The notes under the pieces were generated by a model. The model was not told the origin of the DNA. It saw nothing but the letters and a program-made list of their open reading frames with translations, and made no database searches. From assembly GCA_001972305.1 (NCBI GenBank), contig BDDD01002024.1:186001-250000 (forward strand): 64,000 bases of DNA, in the 5' to 3' direction. The stretch comes from Cephalotus follicularis. Its lineage: Eukaryota; Streptophyta; Magnoliopsida; Oxalidales; Cephalotaceae. Both the position numbers and the translations under genes were made by a program. Below are positions 1 through 11,228 of this stretch, piece by piece; within the stretch, counting starts at the first letter, position 1, and every line of letters starts with the position of its first letter.

Positions 1-1211
1 CTCTGGCCCCCTTTTCCTCTTCCGCTTCTTACCCGGAGCATTTCTTGGTTACTCATCTTTCTTCTGGTGATCAGACCAGGAGGTCTTCTGCTTCCTAGCT
101 GCTAAACCCTTCTCTGTGTTCACATATTTCTCAGCTCTTCTAAGGAGGTCTGCCATATCATCGGTTGGCTTCTTTATCAGGGATAAGGTGAAAACCGAGT
201 TGCTCTCAACTCACTGTTCAAGGCTGCCAAAGCAAAGGAAGGCTCTAGGTCCTTTACTATCAGAGACTCCTTGTTGAATCGAGTCAGGTAGTCTCCGAGG
301 GATTCATTCTTGCCTTGCATCACGTTGATCAAATGATTAGAATTCTTTCTCTTGGTGGTGCCGTTAAGGAATTTTGTGACGAACATCTCATTGAATTGCT
401 CGAAGTTCGCCACTAACTTTAGGGGTAATGTGGAGTACCACGTCTGAGTTGCTCCCGTTAATGTCCCCAAAAATCCTCGGTAAAGGACTGCATCTGAAGC
501 TTGGTGGACCAGCATGATCTGGGTGTAGTACCTCACATGCTGTATTTGGTCAGAGGACCCATTGTATTCTTTGAACATTGAGAGCCTAAACCCTCTCAGC
601 ATGGGCTCCCTCAATATCTCTAGAGCGAAGGGAGTGCAGTTTAAATTCCACACCTCTGACAGATATCCCTTCGTTTGCTCGGCTCCTCTGAGCCTTTTCT
701 CCATCTCTGCAAACCTCTTATTCATGGTCTGCTCAATGTCTTCTAGGTTCCTAGACTTGTTGGAAACCTGAGATGACCCTGGTCTGACCGAGTAGTCTGA
801 CCTGCTCCTCAACCGTGACTCAGTCCTACGAGAAGCGTAGGAACGTGCATGAGACTCCTTTGCATCTGCTGAGTAGTCAGAGTAGTCCTCCTCCATCGGA
901 TCTTGCTCGGGTAGGTCCTGCTGGGGATCATAATTATAGTCCCTAGTGTTGGAGGACTCTACTATCAGAGATGTATCAATCTCGGACCCTCTTGGAGGGC
1001 GCGTAGCCCCTCTTTGCAGGTTTCGCCTAGCCTTTTGAGGCTGTTGTAGTTCTGGGACTGATCGGCTTAGTCCAGCCTGATTCTGGCTGGCCAAGTTGTT
1101 TGCTAGCAAGGTAGTAGGCCTCTCTATCTCTTGAACGAGCTGTTTAAATTACTCGCCGGTGAGAGGAGCTTGACCGGGAGCGGCCGCAGGGTTGGTTCTC
1201 TTCGGAGGCAT
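1..1211 (-). pseudogene. gag region of element A (fossil)
   Basis: The region encodes a Ty3-type gag with a low-complexity N-terminus rich in Arg, Ser, Pro and Gln, followed by a capsid-like retrotransposon gag domain (about 200-600). The domain shows the usual tryptophan-containing stretch (TQTWYSTL) and the DYLTRFNKE segment also found in elements B and D. The first Met codon (1211, MPPKRT) lies about 30 bases inside the primer-binding site, as in the sister copies. The frame is broken in this copy. Confidence 0.8.
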
Positions 1212-1241
1212 TGTTGAATTAATTGAAGCAAATCACGTCGT

Positions 1242-1259
1242 TTCCCACAGACGGCGCCA
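1242..1259 (-). other. primer-binding site of element A
   Basis: The minus strand reads TGGCGCCGTCTGTGGGAA, two bases from the LTR edge. The same 18 bases stand at the same place in elements B and D. The first nine bases fit the 3' end of plant tRNA-Asp but the rest do not, so the primer tRNA is left open. Confidence 0.85.
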
Positions 1260-1261
1260 AC

Positions 1262-1873
1262 TGTTGATACTAGAATCAACTTCACAATAGTCCCCTACAT
1301 GTGGATGTTTGATTTGTTGGGGAAAACGTCGGATGATCCGAAGACTACACCAAATTAGGATTTTCTGGTCTTCCCTGCACACAAAGAAAGTAAGTAATCG
1401 AAAGTTCAAGAGGTTTTACTCCCGAGGATATTCCGATACTTAAGTCAGTTGTTTTGCAGAGAAAATAATTAGCTTGTATGGCGAATTGGTTGACTCCCTC
1501 ACTATTTTTCTTGGGGGTATTTATAGCCTTACCTGACTGTAACGTCTCTGAATTGCTAGCATTATTGAGATAATTATGAGTCCCTTGGAAATGGACGAGA
1601 TTCCATGCCATTTCTTCATTACAGGATGGAGACGTTTCCTCCTCTATCATGACCACGAACTTGGACGTTTTACTTGTATTTGTAGGTTTTAACGACACAT
1701 GTCAGTGCTTTAATAATACATGAATTCTTCCCGTATAAAACAGAGATCTCTTATAAATACCTCATTTAACACTTTTTTATCTCAAACTTAGACATTTTTA
1801 GATTTCCTTCACTGGAGAATAGCTTTTGGATAGATATGCACACTATGATTTAGACATTCTGATTTTAGCATCA
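1262..1873 (-). repeat. 5' LTR of element A
   Basis: The LTR begins TGTTGATA next to the primer-binding site and ends near AGCATCA (1873, or 1876 by an alternative reading), giving TG...CA ends and about 612 bp. Inner landmarks are shared with the B, C and D LTRs: a block near GGACTATTGTG/GATTTGTT at the start and a minus-strand TATA box. The end is set by analogy because only one LTR lies in the window. Confidence 0.75.
1516..1526 (-). promoter_or_regulatory. TATA box in LTR of element A
   Basis: The minus strand reads GCTATAAATACC. Homologous TATA boxes occur in the LTRs of B, C and D, so this is the expected start region for the gag-pol transcript. Confidence 0.6.
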
Positions 1874-2024
1874 TCAATAATAAGCGAAATCATCTAAACA
1901 AAACAAAAAAAAAAATTGCTTGTCCTAGATAAAATGTACAGTGAGAGACAGGAAACGAATTGATCAATTTATTGAGAAATCTATCTCCAAAAGCGAAAGT
2001 TTGCTTAAGAAATAACCAAGTAGT

Positions 2025-4287
2025 TCATGTACAAGCACGAAAATTAGTAGGGTAAGTACTGGCCTTCCTTGATGCTTCTTCAATCTTCCTTGTCCTCACC
2101 TCACTCAAAACATGTCTAGTCCACTCACCAAAATAGGTCTCATTGAAACCAATTTTGCTACTTTTGTAGATTGGCATGCATCGACGATCATCCTCTGGGG
2201 CATTTGTCACCGTGGGGGTCACGCCATGCCCCTTGGTGCTTCATGCCGGACCAGCTAGCAATCCAATGATAGACATACTGACCAACACCGGCAAGCTTTA
2301 GCCATCCTTTGGGGGAAAACTCTGTTTCTATTCATTAGGAGCATGTTGGTTAATTGAGCACCATGAGGGGATATCAACATGTGACATGTCTGTCATACTC
2401 ATAAGCTCCACCTGGATCAACCAAACCTTTGTCACACACTGTTTGTGATTAAGATTAACATCACTTGAGACCAAAACAATTTAATAATGTATGAATGAGG
2501 ATAAATCCAAAATAAAGCAGTTTTTTTTTTATCACAAACAATAAATCACCATAATATGATATTATTGAATGAGATGTGAATCAAATTCAATAATCATGTG
2601 AAAATGGATTTTAGTAAAAATTATTGAAAGCAAATACATTGTCAATAATAAGATAAATTTATTTTTTTAAAAAGATCAGCGACAATCATTGAAATTCATT
2701 GGCGACAGATCATGCCGTGTCGAAGTCTGACATATTCATTTTTCTTCGTCCCCTGTGTGTTTTTTCCAATCTTTTTTCTCAGTTCGAAGAGTTTGCTCCA
2801 AATTAAAGGTTTTTTTTAATTACATGGTATGGTAAGGGTAGAGGGTTAAAAGTTCTAATACCTTGGATAGAAGAATATTTGGCTCCACATCAATACGGAG
2901 GGAGTTAATCCTACCCACTGATGTGAAGTGCTCACATTGATGAGTAAAACAATATTTAATATGATCAATATTGATGTTACGATAACACAAGAGAGGTGTC
3001 ATACAGGCTACATACATGAAGGTATTTATTTATTTGTACATTATAATAATTACTGATTAAGTTAGCGTAGATTCTATAAATCCGTTACTTATTCTATAAT
3101 GTGTTAATTAAAAGTGTTGTGTGTTGTTTGGCAACATTTTTTTTCCTTTAATTTTTAATATATACCGTCGTCGAAAGTCTGACACATATTCCTTTTTCTT
3201 TGTTCCTGTGTGTTTTTTCCAATCTCTCTCTCTCAATGCCTCTCTGTTTGAAAAGTTTGCTCCAGGTCTGCAATCTTCTACTTTCCCACACTCCTTCTCA
3301 AAGATTCCGGTCACCGCGGTCTCATTATTGAATGATCTTGGCCCCTTTCTCATAAACAATGTCATCCCAATTACTGGCGAATTCTGGTCACCAACTTTGA
3401 CACCCTCAATGCTCACATGACAGTACCTCCTAGCCTTGCACCTTATATAATCATACACTTCCATTCTCCTATTCCTTGACATCCCTCCCTCGTTGTGCCT
3501 CATCACTACCGCCTTCTCGAAGCAAACTGGGTCACTATCATTGAATCCTTCAATATGTGGAGGTCCAACAAATGTGGCCTCCATTAAGGTGTATAACCAT
3601 GTGCACATTTTGAACCTGAGTTCACCCCAGTGGTACAAAATCCACCTTTTAGGCAGCGCACACTCATTACTTCTATGCCATGCAACAAACCATAGCTGAT
3701 AACCCATGCCATATATTATCGTAATTGTAATGATTATACGACACAAAAGTTAAGCCATTCACGAGAGTAGCGTTATGAGGAAGTGCATTAGGCCATGCTA
3801 AGGCATAGGAATTCCAGGAGCCATCATGGGTGTGTCGTCCTTTGAGGCAAAGTAGCCTACCCTTTGACGATTCTGACGGGAAATGTTGATATTGCACCTC
3901 ACCTTCTTCATGAGTATCATACAGTGAGCTCATGAACCACTTGCGGCCTTGTAGTGCTTTATCTGCATAACGTAAGTCTTTTAGTGGGAGAAACGTGACT
4001 GAATGGCTTAACATTTCGGTTATGGACTCTAGTCGCTTTGTGCAGTTGGGGAAGTTGAGAACTTTTTGCCATTGGTGGATGAGAGACCATGATGGAGTAG
4101 ATGGTAGTGGAGGTGGTGGTGGGCTGTGGAGGAATTGGATTTGATAGATAATGAAGAGAGTGATGCAAGTAGCTACACAGAGGAATGGTAGTTTAAGGGA
4201 GGAGAAAGAGAGTGCTGATCTGTTATTGATGTGGGTATGTTTGTTGTTGTTGGTGGTGGTGGTGGTGGATGTGGATGTGGTGGTCAT
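2025..4287 (-). pseudogene. Family-61 glycosyltransferase (GT61/DUF563) pseudogene
   Basis: The start at 4287 gives a type II membrane protein: Thr/Asn-rich tail, one hydrophobic segment (about residues 31-51), a Pro-rich stem, then a Golgi-lumenal GT61-like domain. Recognisable blocks are HTHDGSWNSYALAWP, NYDNIWHGLSAM, FVAWHRSNECALPKRW, VCFEKAVVMRHNEGGMSR and GMTLFMRKGPRSF. The C-terminal part (about 2450-2025) holds LISPHGAQLTNM, KGWLKLAGVGQYVYHW and EDDRRCMPIYK. The reading frame changes near 3697 (after LSAMV), near 2390 (before LISPHGAQ) and near 2226 (before EDDRRC). Two of these look like 5-bp losses. Homology also fades at 3260-2450, where an AT-rich stretch and a duplicated segment lie. 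Family membership comes from these motifs. The exact substrate is unknown, and three lesions make sequencing error an unlikely explanation. Confidence 0.8.
2703..3262. repeat. Direct duplication of about 95 bp flanking an AT-rich stretch
   Basis: Segments 2703-2796 and 3166-3262 are close copies sharing GTGTGTTTTTTCCAATCT and AGTTTGCTCC. About 370 bp of AT-rich sequence separates them. They lie inside the GT61 pseudogene, just where protein similarity stops. The pair could be a local segmental duplication or the ends of a small decayed insertion. No target duplication was found to decide. Confidence 0.55.
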
Positions 4288-5077
4288 GGTGATGAGAACT
4301 AGAAGCGTTGTGTGTTAATGGAGAGGCTAGGTTGGGATTTTATTTATGTTTTGATTTAGAAACAAAATATATAAGGATTTCGGGTTGCTTGAAAAGAAAA
4401 TTTGCGTGATATGTGAGTGTCACTTTTTGCTCTTTGTTATTTTTTTTTTTCAAAAGGGAAATTAAAAATATCAGATTGATTTTGATACATCTAATAGCAT
4501 ATAGCTATACGCATAACCAGATTATAGCATAATAGGTTCTTCATTTATATCACTGATACGGTGAGTTCAAGGTATGCTTTTCATGACTTATTTATAGTCA
4601 CATGAATTGATATATGCACCCATGCCTATCTCGCATCATTAGTTCCCTGTGATCGTTAATGAAGTACTTATAACTTTCAAATTTTAGATAATTGTATACT
4701 TTCACTTAAAAAATTGTCAATGATGTTATTCTGTGAATGCCACGTGCGTGATGACATGAATTAATTGGTTGGTCCAATTTTTTAAATAAAAAATCTGGGA
4801 AAAAATAAACCAACAAAAGAGAATTAAGTAAAAAAAAAAAAAATACTAATTCTAAGGGAAAATAATATTAATTCTAGTGAATATTTTTTTTTCGTTTAAG
4901 TATTTTTTTTTATCTCGTTTCGCAAATTTTTATTAAAAAAATATTAGACCAACTAAGTAACATCACACAAAAAAGAAACATGAACCCAATCGGGCAGCCA
5001 CTGAGCTGACATGAAATGGAGTCACGTAGAGTAACATAAACCCCAAACAGTAAAATTACATACCCAAAACGGCATCC
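4288..5077. other. Intergenic region between divergent GT61 pseudogene and PPR gene
   Basis: AT-rich and noncoding. It holds the former GT61 promoter and the PPR promoter back to back. A G-box-like CACGTG lies at about 4742. Long A and T runs are present; no repeat was identified. Confidence 0.6.
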
Positions 5078-7166
5078 ATGGCGTCCCGCTCCTTCTTCCT
5101 CAATCTCAGGAGGTAACCTGTAACGAGTAACGACACCCAATTCAACAAAAGACCCATTTTTTTTATTATATATATCTGTGTTTACCTCATTTATGATTTC
5201 CAAAAAAAAAAAATTGCAGGACCAGTAATCTAAACACTATCAACAAAAGATTGCTATCATCTTCGGGGGCTTTGAGTAGCCAAGAAATCGTTGAAGAGGC
5301 TGAGATTTTGCAAGAGAAAGATGATCTCAAGGGCAGAATCTTCAGGCTGAGACTTCCAAAGAGAAGTGCCACTAATGTCATTGAAAGATGGGTTAGCGAA
5401 GGCAACACGGTTACCATCTCTGATCTTCGCTGCATCTCTAAGGACCTCACCAGGTCTCAACGATACAAGCACGCCCTCGAGGTCCCATATTTTTTACCAC
5501 TTTTTTTTTTTTAATTGATTGGTTTATCATAGTGATTTGATCCATGAAATGTAAGGGGAATTCAATAAGACTTCGAAAAAAAAAAAAAGAGAAAATGATG
5601 TTTGATTGGATGATATTCCAAATGGGTCCTAAATGTCCATTTCGCTTCCTTATTTGGGGAGTATTAACTCATTCCCTAGCGACCATAGCAATCTCCCGCT
5701 AAAGAACTCTATTCACATAACTATCCTGTTGAGTTCCAGTCATTCGCGAGCAATAATAGCACTCCTCAGCTTGAGAACTCTATTCACAAAGTCAACTAAG
5801 CTTGGATTATGCCAATTCCTGGGCACAATTGATTTGTTTCTCGCTTTGACTCTATTCACTATTCGTGGATTTGCCTCGGCTACGAATGTTAGTCCTATGC
5901 GAGTGATCGTAGCATTCCCCTACTTGAAGATTCCATCCACTCAGTCATCGAAGCCAGGATTCCGCCATTGAGTAGGGTCAGTGGTATCTTTTTTTTTTGC
6001 CGCTGACCTTATGGCGTGGCACATTTTGTACAAAATGGCGCTTTGCCCTCTAACTAATATTTGCTATGGTTATACTCAATTTGATTTGCTGTGAAAGCAT
6101 GAGAAGTGCATGTAGTGATTAAGAGCCCGAGTTTCTAACGATTACTTGGTAACCACGTAAATTTGTTAGGAACCAATGCTTCATGCCATCTTTTTGGTCT
6201 GTTTTCAATGACATATATTTTGAATGCGTGTCTGTTGAATAATTTTGTTGTGGATCTGATTGCAAATTGCAGATATCAGAGTGGATGGTTGCTCATGATG
6301 AGTTTGAGATGTCGGACTCTGACTATGCAGTTCGTATAGACTTGATGACAAAAGTTTTTGGTATTGATGCTGCTGAGCGCTATTTTGAGGGTTTGCCTCA
6401 TTCCGCAAAAACTAATGAAACCTATACTGCTCTTCTTCACTCTTATGCTGGGGCAAAATTGACTGAAAAGGCCGAGGGACTTGTCGAGAGCATTAAGAGA
6501 TCAAACCTTTCATTCAATGCTCTTACTTACAATGAGATGATGACCTTATACATGTCAGTTGGGCAGATAGAAAAGGTCTCTTTGATTGTTGAAGAAATGA
6601 AACGACAGAAGGTTGAACCAGATATCTTTACTTACAACCTATGGATAAGTTCATGTGCTGCTACCTTTAACATTGTTCAGGTTAGAGCAATTCTAGATGA
6701 AATGGGCCATGATTCTGATTCTAGAGAAAATTGGGTGAAATACATCAACCTCGTTAACATTTACTTAAGCACTAATAATCTTGCGAGTGAGAGCCCCCTT
6801 GTTGAAACAGCAAAAAGTGTCACACAAAGAGAATGGATTACATATGACTTCCTCATTATTCTCTATGCAGGTTTAGGAAACATAGATAGGATCAATCAGA
6901 TATGGAAATCCTTAAGAATGACCAAACAAAAAATGACAAGCAGAAACTATATATGCATTCTTTCTACATACTTGATGCTTGGGCACTGGAAAGAAGTGGG
7001 AGAAGTTATTGATCAATGGAGGGAGTCGGCATCCACAGACTTTGATATCACTGCCTGCAATCGGCTTATCGATGCATTGACAGAACTTGGATTGACTGAA
7101 AAAGTCAATGACTTCGAACTTTTGCTTATCGAAAGGAACTGTGACCCCACAAAGGAATCAAATTGA
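5078..7166 (+). CDS. P-class pentatricopeptide-repeat protein, probably mitochondrial
   Basis: Three exons are proposed: 5078-5112, 5220-5481 and 6273-7166, giving 396 residues. Exon 1 (MASRSFFLNLRR) plus the start of exon 2 form an Arg/Ser-rich, acid-free leader that looks like a mitochondrial presequence. Exon 3 carries consecutive 35-residue helical-hairpin repeats of the P class (for example TYNEMMTLYMSVGQIEKV and TYNLWISSCAATFNIVQV). PPR proteins of this kind bind organellar RNA and act in its processing, stability or translation; the target cannot be read here. Introns 1 and 2 end in TTGCAG and ATTGCAG. The intron 1 donor is GTAACC, while the intron 2 donor (GTCCCA) is weak. The frame is open through all joins. 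The length is short compared with related proteins of about 490 residues, as I recall them. Confidence 0.85.
5670..5975. repeat. Degenerate three-unit repeat inside PPR intron 2
   Basis: Three diverged units each start near GCGA, run through TAGCA...CTCC and AGAACTCTATTCAC, and (in units 2 and 3) end in AAGC..GGATT..GCC. Unit starts are about 5679, 5748 and 5898. The stretch is richer in GC than the rest of the intron and is probably a decayed inserted repeat. Family not recognised. Confidence 0.4.
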
Positions 7167-8082
7167 GAGCCGGTATGAGATTATGGTGGTTGGAAGCAAT
7201 GGGATGTAACACTTATATGGTGTTCGGACATTCGGGAGAAAGATTAAGCTGCATTGCAGTTGTTGCAGGCTTGCTGCATATTTGATTACTGAACTGCATA
7301 TCCAAACTTCAGAAGTTTGCTACAGCGCTTGTTTTCTTGTATTGTAAGTTTCGTTGCTTCGTAGTATTCAAAACGTTTTGTAATCCCTACTCAATTTGTG
7401 CCCTCAGATACATTCTTGAATGCAATGTACTGATGGTATGACATTAGTTGCATTTGGGAAACAATAAGTTTTTTTTTTTGTTGATAATTTTCTAAGTTAA
7501 AATAAAAAACTACCCGATTTCAGATTTTAGCTTTTGTATTTAGCTTTTCGTGAAGATCATATAAATTCGTTGACACTAATTTTCGATCATATGATTATGG
7601 ACTTTTTGCAATTCATAACCAACTTATACTGTCAAATGATGTCTGCTAGTATTTTTTCTCTGTTCCTCTCGCATTCAATAACTGTGATCTTCAACAGTAG
7701 AGATCCACGATGGTTCTAATCCCCACCACAGATATGCCATTTGCCAGTTTAGGTATATGACTATTGCAAGTACAGAAAATATACTGAATGCAGTGAAATC
7801 TGATTAGATAATAGTGGTGCAAGAGTGGTTCCTACCATTTTGTTTAGTAAATAATTTTATAAAATTCATATTGATTCATAGTCTCTCTTTAAAGAAAATA
7901 GTAGAAAGCAAAAAAAAAAAAAAAAACCCTTTAAGTGGAGAGTTGTGTGGCTTATGGAGTATACATAAAGCAGAACAAGAACCAACAACTGATTAGACCC
8001 AACAAAAGAGTGTACACGGTTTCTAATATTGATGTGATGAAACATGATGAATTGACCCATTCATCAAGAAAAAAAAATCAGA
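7167..8082. other. 3' flanks of the convergent PPR and purine permease genes
   Basis: AT-rich noncoding sequence with several poly-A and poly-T runs. It must hold the 3' UTRs and poly(A) sites of both genes, but no single AATAAA stands out. Small open frames here have no recognisable content. Confidence 0.5.
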
Positions 8083-9484
8083 TTAAAGCATTTCCACTTC
8101 TGAAGTTTGCGTCTTTTTCTTGTTTTGTTGGAGCTCACCATAAAAGTAAGAGACAGAGCCCCAAAGAGATAAAATAAGTGAAATCACTTTTTCGACATGA
8201 AACTTCTCATGGTAGAACAGCACTGCTAAAGTTTCTGTCACCGGTAGCAGAGCAGCAATTATAATGCCGGATAGCAATGAGGAGGCACAAAATATGACCC
8301 CAACCGCTCCTAAGAAGAAGAATTGCCAGAAGATTGCACTACATACAAGCACCACATAATATTCTGTTTGCCCAAGCTCAAATTTTCTTGCTTCCCTTGG
8401 AATTGCCTGCAACAAAAGATTAAGCACCAAAAAAACGAGTCCATGTCAATATCACGAAACACAACCAGAACGATAAGCAATCATTTGTAGTAAATTATTG
8501 GTGACATTCCAGGTATCATCACCTCATCAGCATGTGCTGACCATTATTTATAATTTATTGTGCGTTATGGACAGATGAAAAAAACAAAACAAAACCACTG
8601 TTGGTAACAGAACATTGTTGTCATTGTTTTTTGGGATTTGGGTGATAACTGTTATCACATTGCAACAAATTGCTACTAAATGTTTGTGCATTTTGTGAGT
8701 GTGGGCAGTTGTTTTTGAGGGGGGAGATAGAGAGATAGAAAGAGACCTCAAAATCCTTGTGTAGAATCATCCCAAGTGTGCAGAAAGCAGTGGCAAAGAA
8801 CGATATAAACATCTGCATCTCAATCACTAGAGAATAGGTAATAGCCTTCTTGGCTTTCTTGTATGTCAACTCGATCGCTGGTAGCACAAACCCATACAGT
8901 GCCGATGCTGCAAGTGTCATGATAAATCCCAGGACACACTGCTTGTTAGATTCATTAGCGGGACGGTCAGAACTAGTATGAAGTGCAAGAATGACTGCCC
9001 CAATTGTCAACAGGAAGACTGCATTAATCGTAAAAGAGGTGAACTTTTGCTTAACCAAAAGAAAGGCAAATCCAGCTGTAAAGCCCAATTGGGTGGAAAT
9101 TATAAGAGCTGATGTTGAAATAGGAAGGCGAGCAGTGCCATAGGCATAGAAAAAATCATCCAAGCCAGTTAGAATTCCAACCACAGCGCAAGCCGTGAAA
9201 AGACGAGGTGTTATGGAGAAAAGTTTAGTCCCAGGACCCTCCTTTCTTCGACGATACCAGTATGAAACCAATATGGGAAATATGTTGAATGGCCAGCCTG
9301 CAGTTTCCAAGCAGCTTGATATCCAAACTTCCTTACCACCTTTCAAGAAGTAGAGTCTCATAATTAGTGGACCACCAACATTGCCTACGGCCAACAACGA
9401 GCAATTTAATATGAGCAAAGATTTCTTCAGGACCTTGCTCATCTTCTCATCTTCCATCTTTGTTAATAGTATGTGCTCTTCCAA
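8083..9484 (-). CDS. Purine permease (PUP family), ten-TM transporter
   Basis: Two exons, 9484-8747 and 8406-8083, join in frame to 353 residues, a usual PUP length. The protein is hydrophobic throughout with about ten membrane segments and the drug/metabolite transporter fold. Family hallmarks are LLAVGNVGGPLIMRLYFLKGG near the N-terminus, WISSCLETAGWPFNIFPI, TACAVVGILTGLDDFFYAYG and AIPREARKFELG at the exon 2 start. PUPs import adenine, cytokinins and related bases across the plasma membrane with protons; the substrate here is not decidable. The donor is GTCTCT and the acceptor TTGCAG. The start at 9484 is the first Met in frame, but Met codons at residues 10 and 15 fit the family equally well, so the N-terminus is uncertain by about 15 residues. 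Confidence 0.9.
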
Positions 9485-11228
9485 GAACTGCCAACACTAA
9501 GCTAAAACCCTGAGCTACTATTACTTGAAATTATGTGTCCACTTAAAAGTTAATTTCCAAGCAAACCAAAATCTAGCGACTGAAAATAAGTTATTGTATG
9601 AGCCTTCCTTCAGAGTATCAGTAAAGCAATTAGTTGAGCCAAAAGCCCTGTTATTAAACCATTCAGACTTAAAAAAGAAGAAGAAAAAACAAAACAGAGA
9701 GGTTTTTAACGCGGTTCGGTCATCCAAGGAGGAAGCCTACTTCTACGGTGATTACTCCCCTAATCAACTTATTATCGGTTACAATTTTTTTTTTTTGCTA
9801 ATTACAATCACCATTTATTTCTATTAGATTTTATGCTATCTTGTGATTCCAATCAATATTTATAGCTGTCAGATTTCCTGTTGTCATACCTAACAAATTT
9901 ATTAGGTTCTATTAATCCAAAATTAAATCAGTTATCACAGACATAAATCCTAAGAATGAAATGAAAATAGCAGAAATTACCAATTTTTATTACTAATTAA
10001 CCTTTTTAACTTAATTATTGTGCTATGCTTTACTTTCCATAAAGCTAGACGAGTTCACTCAGCTTCCATTGGAGCTAAAAAGCATTTTTATTCATACCAA
10101 ACTAATATTAAAAGATCCCCAAAGCAATAAGATTTTTTTATGCAACAAATTAGCTGTAATTTGTATTATGATAGCTGAATATAGTGATGTCTTGTTTTAA
10201 TTTTTGTTGATTTTATATTGTAAGCATAGTTGTCCAATCAATACAAAAATCAAGAACTACATATCTGACGTCACCAAAGAAACAAAGCATACAACACCCA
10301 TTTGCAAGTACAATAAACTGGACCTTTTGAAAATGGAAAAACATCCTGAACAATTACATGGATTAGGAATCTCTCCAAAACGATACTCTCTTTTCAAAAA
10401 AAAATTGTAGAATCAAGAACCTTAAATGGGCATGTTTTAATTAGAGTTCGTAATTCTAATGAAAACAATCCACAACACTACAATCGAAGATACATAAAAT
10501 GACGAAAGGAATGAGTGAAGTGTCATATAATTACCTCTTAAAGGACACCAAAGGAATACATGCACATCAATGCAACTAAAACTCCCAGATATTCAACAAC
10601 AGAGAAAGAAAGAAAATGAACAGCAAAATACTCCAGTAAGTGACCTTAATAAATTTTGGAACTAACATTTTGAGATTGAGAAATTTTGGGTTAAAGTACC
10701 GTCTGACAGAAGAATCCATATTTAAAGTAGATGATGTCATGTCAAACAAAAACCCATCGATGCTCAAAGCATTAAATATTGACTATTATTTATCCCAAAA
10801 AAAAAACTATTGACTATTAAAAAGTAAACTGAGTCCGATTATTAATGTTGGAGATCACATACAAGATACGTACAGAAACCGAAAAATTTTACCGTTATCT
10901 TGAAGCGTAAAAAAAAAAAGTGCAAAGTGGCAGTACTGTGTGACCAAATAGCGATAGGGCTTGCATTTATGGGCTGGGTGAAATTGGGTAACCGTGGTCA
11001 AAGGGAGTTGACTGTTGAGTTAAGTTTACACTTATTTTATTATTATTATTATTTTTTTAACAATATCATTATTCTATCGATAACTTTACTCATAATCTAT
11101 ATAATGCAAAACTCTAGTGTCCTTTAAATTTTCCCTTTAAAAATCCAAAAATTCATTCCAACAAACATTGTCCAAGGAAAAGAAAAGCATTAAAGTTCAA
11201 ATATCAAAAAAATTGCATCAGAAAACAT
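9485..11228. other. Upstream region of the purine permease gene
   Basis: AT-rich noncoding DNA up to element B. At 9700-9760 a stretch reading AACGCGGTTCGGTC...GCCTACTTCTACGG resembles a motif often met in dispersed plant repeats, but no ends or target duplication could be set. A (TTA)n microsatellite lies at about 11035-11056. No gene is seen. Confidence 0.5.

Larger units (their letters stand above)
1..1873 (-). mobile_element. Tat-lineage Ty3/gypsy element A, 5' part only
   Basis: This is the 5' end of an LTR retrotransposon on the minus strand. In element order it has a 5' LTR (1262-1873), a primer-binding site and a gag region that runs to the left window edge. The gag protein and leader match elements B, C and D in this window, which have the dual RNase H layout of the Tat lineage. 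It is a fossil: gag is broken at least once in the visible part. The other LTR lies outside the window, so neither target duplication nor age can be read. Confidence 0.85.

Noticed and set aside
9521-9827. Two overlapping small frames on opposite strands upstream of the permease gene
   Set aside because: They rest on poly-A/poly-T runs and match nothing recognisable.
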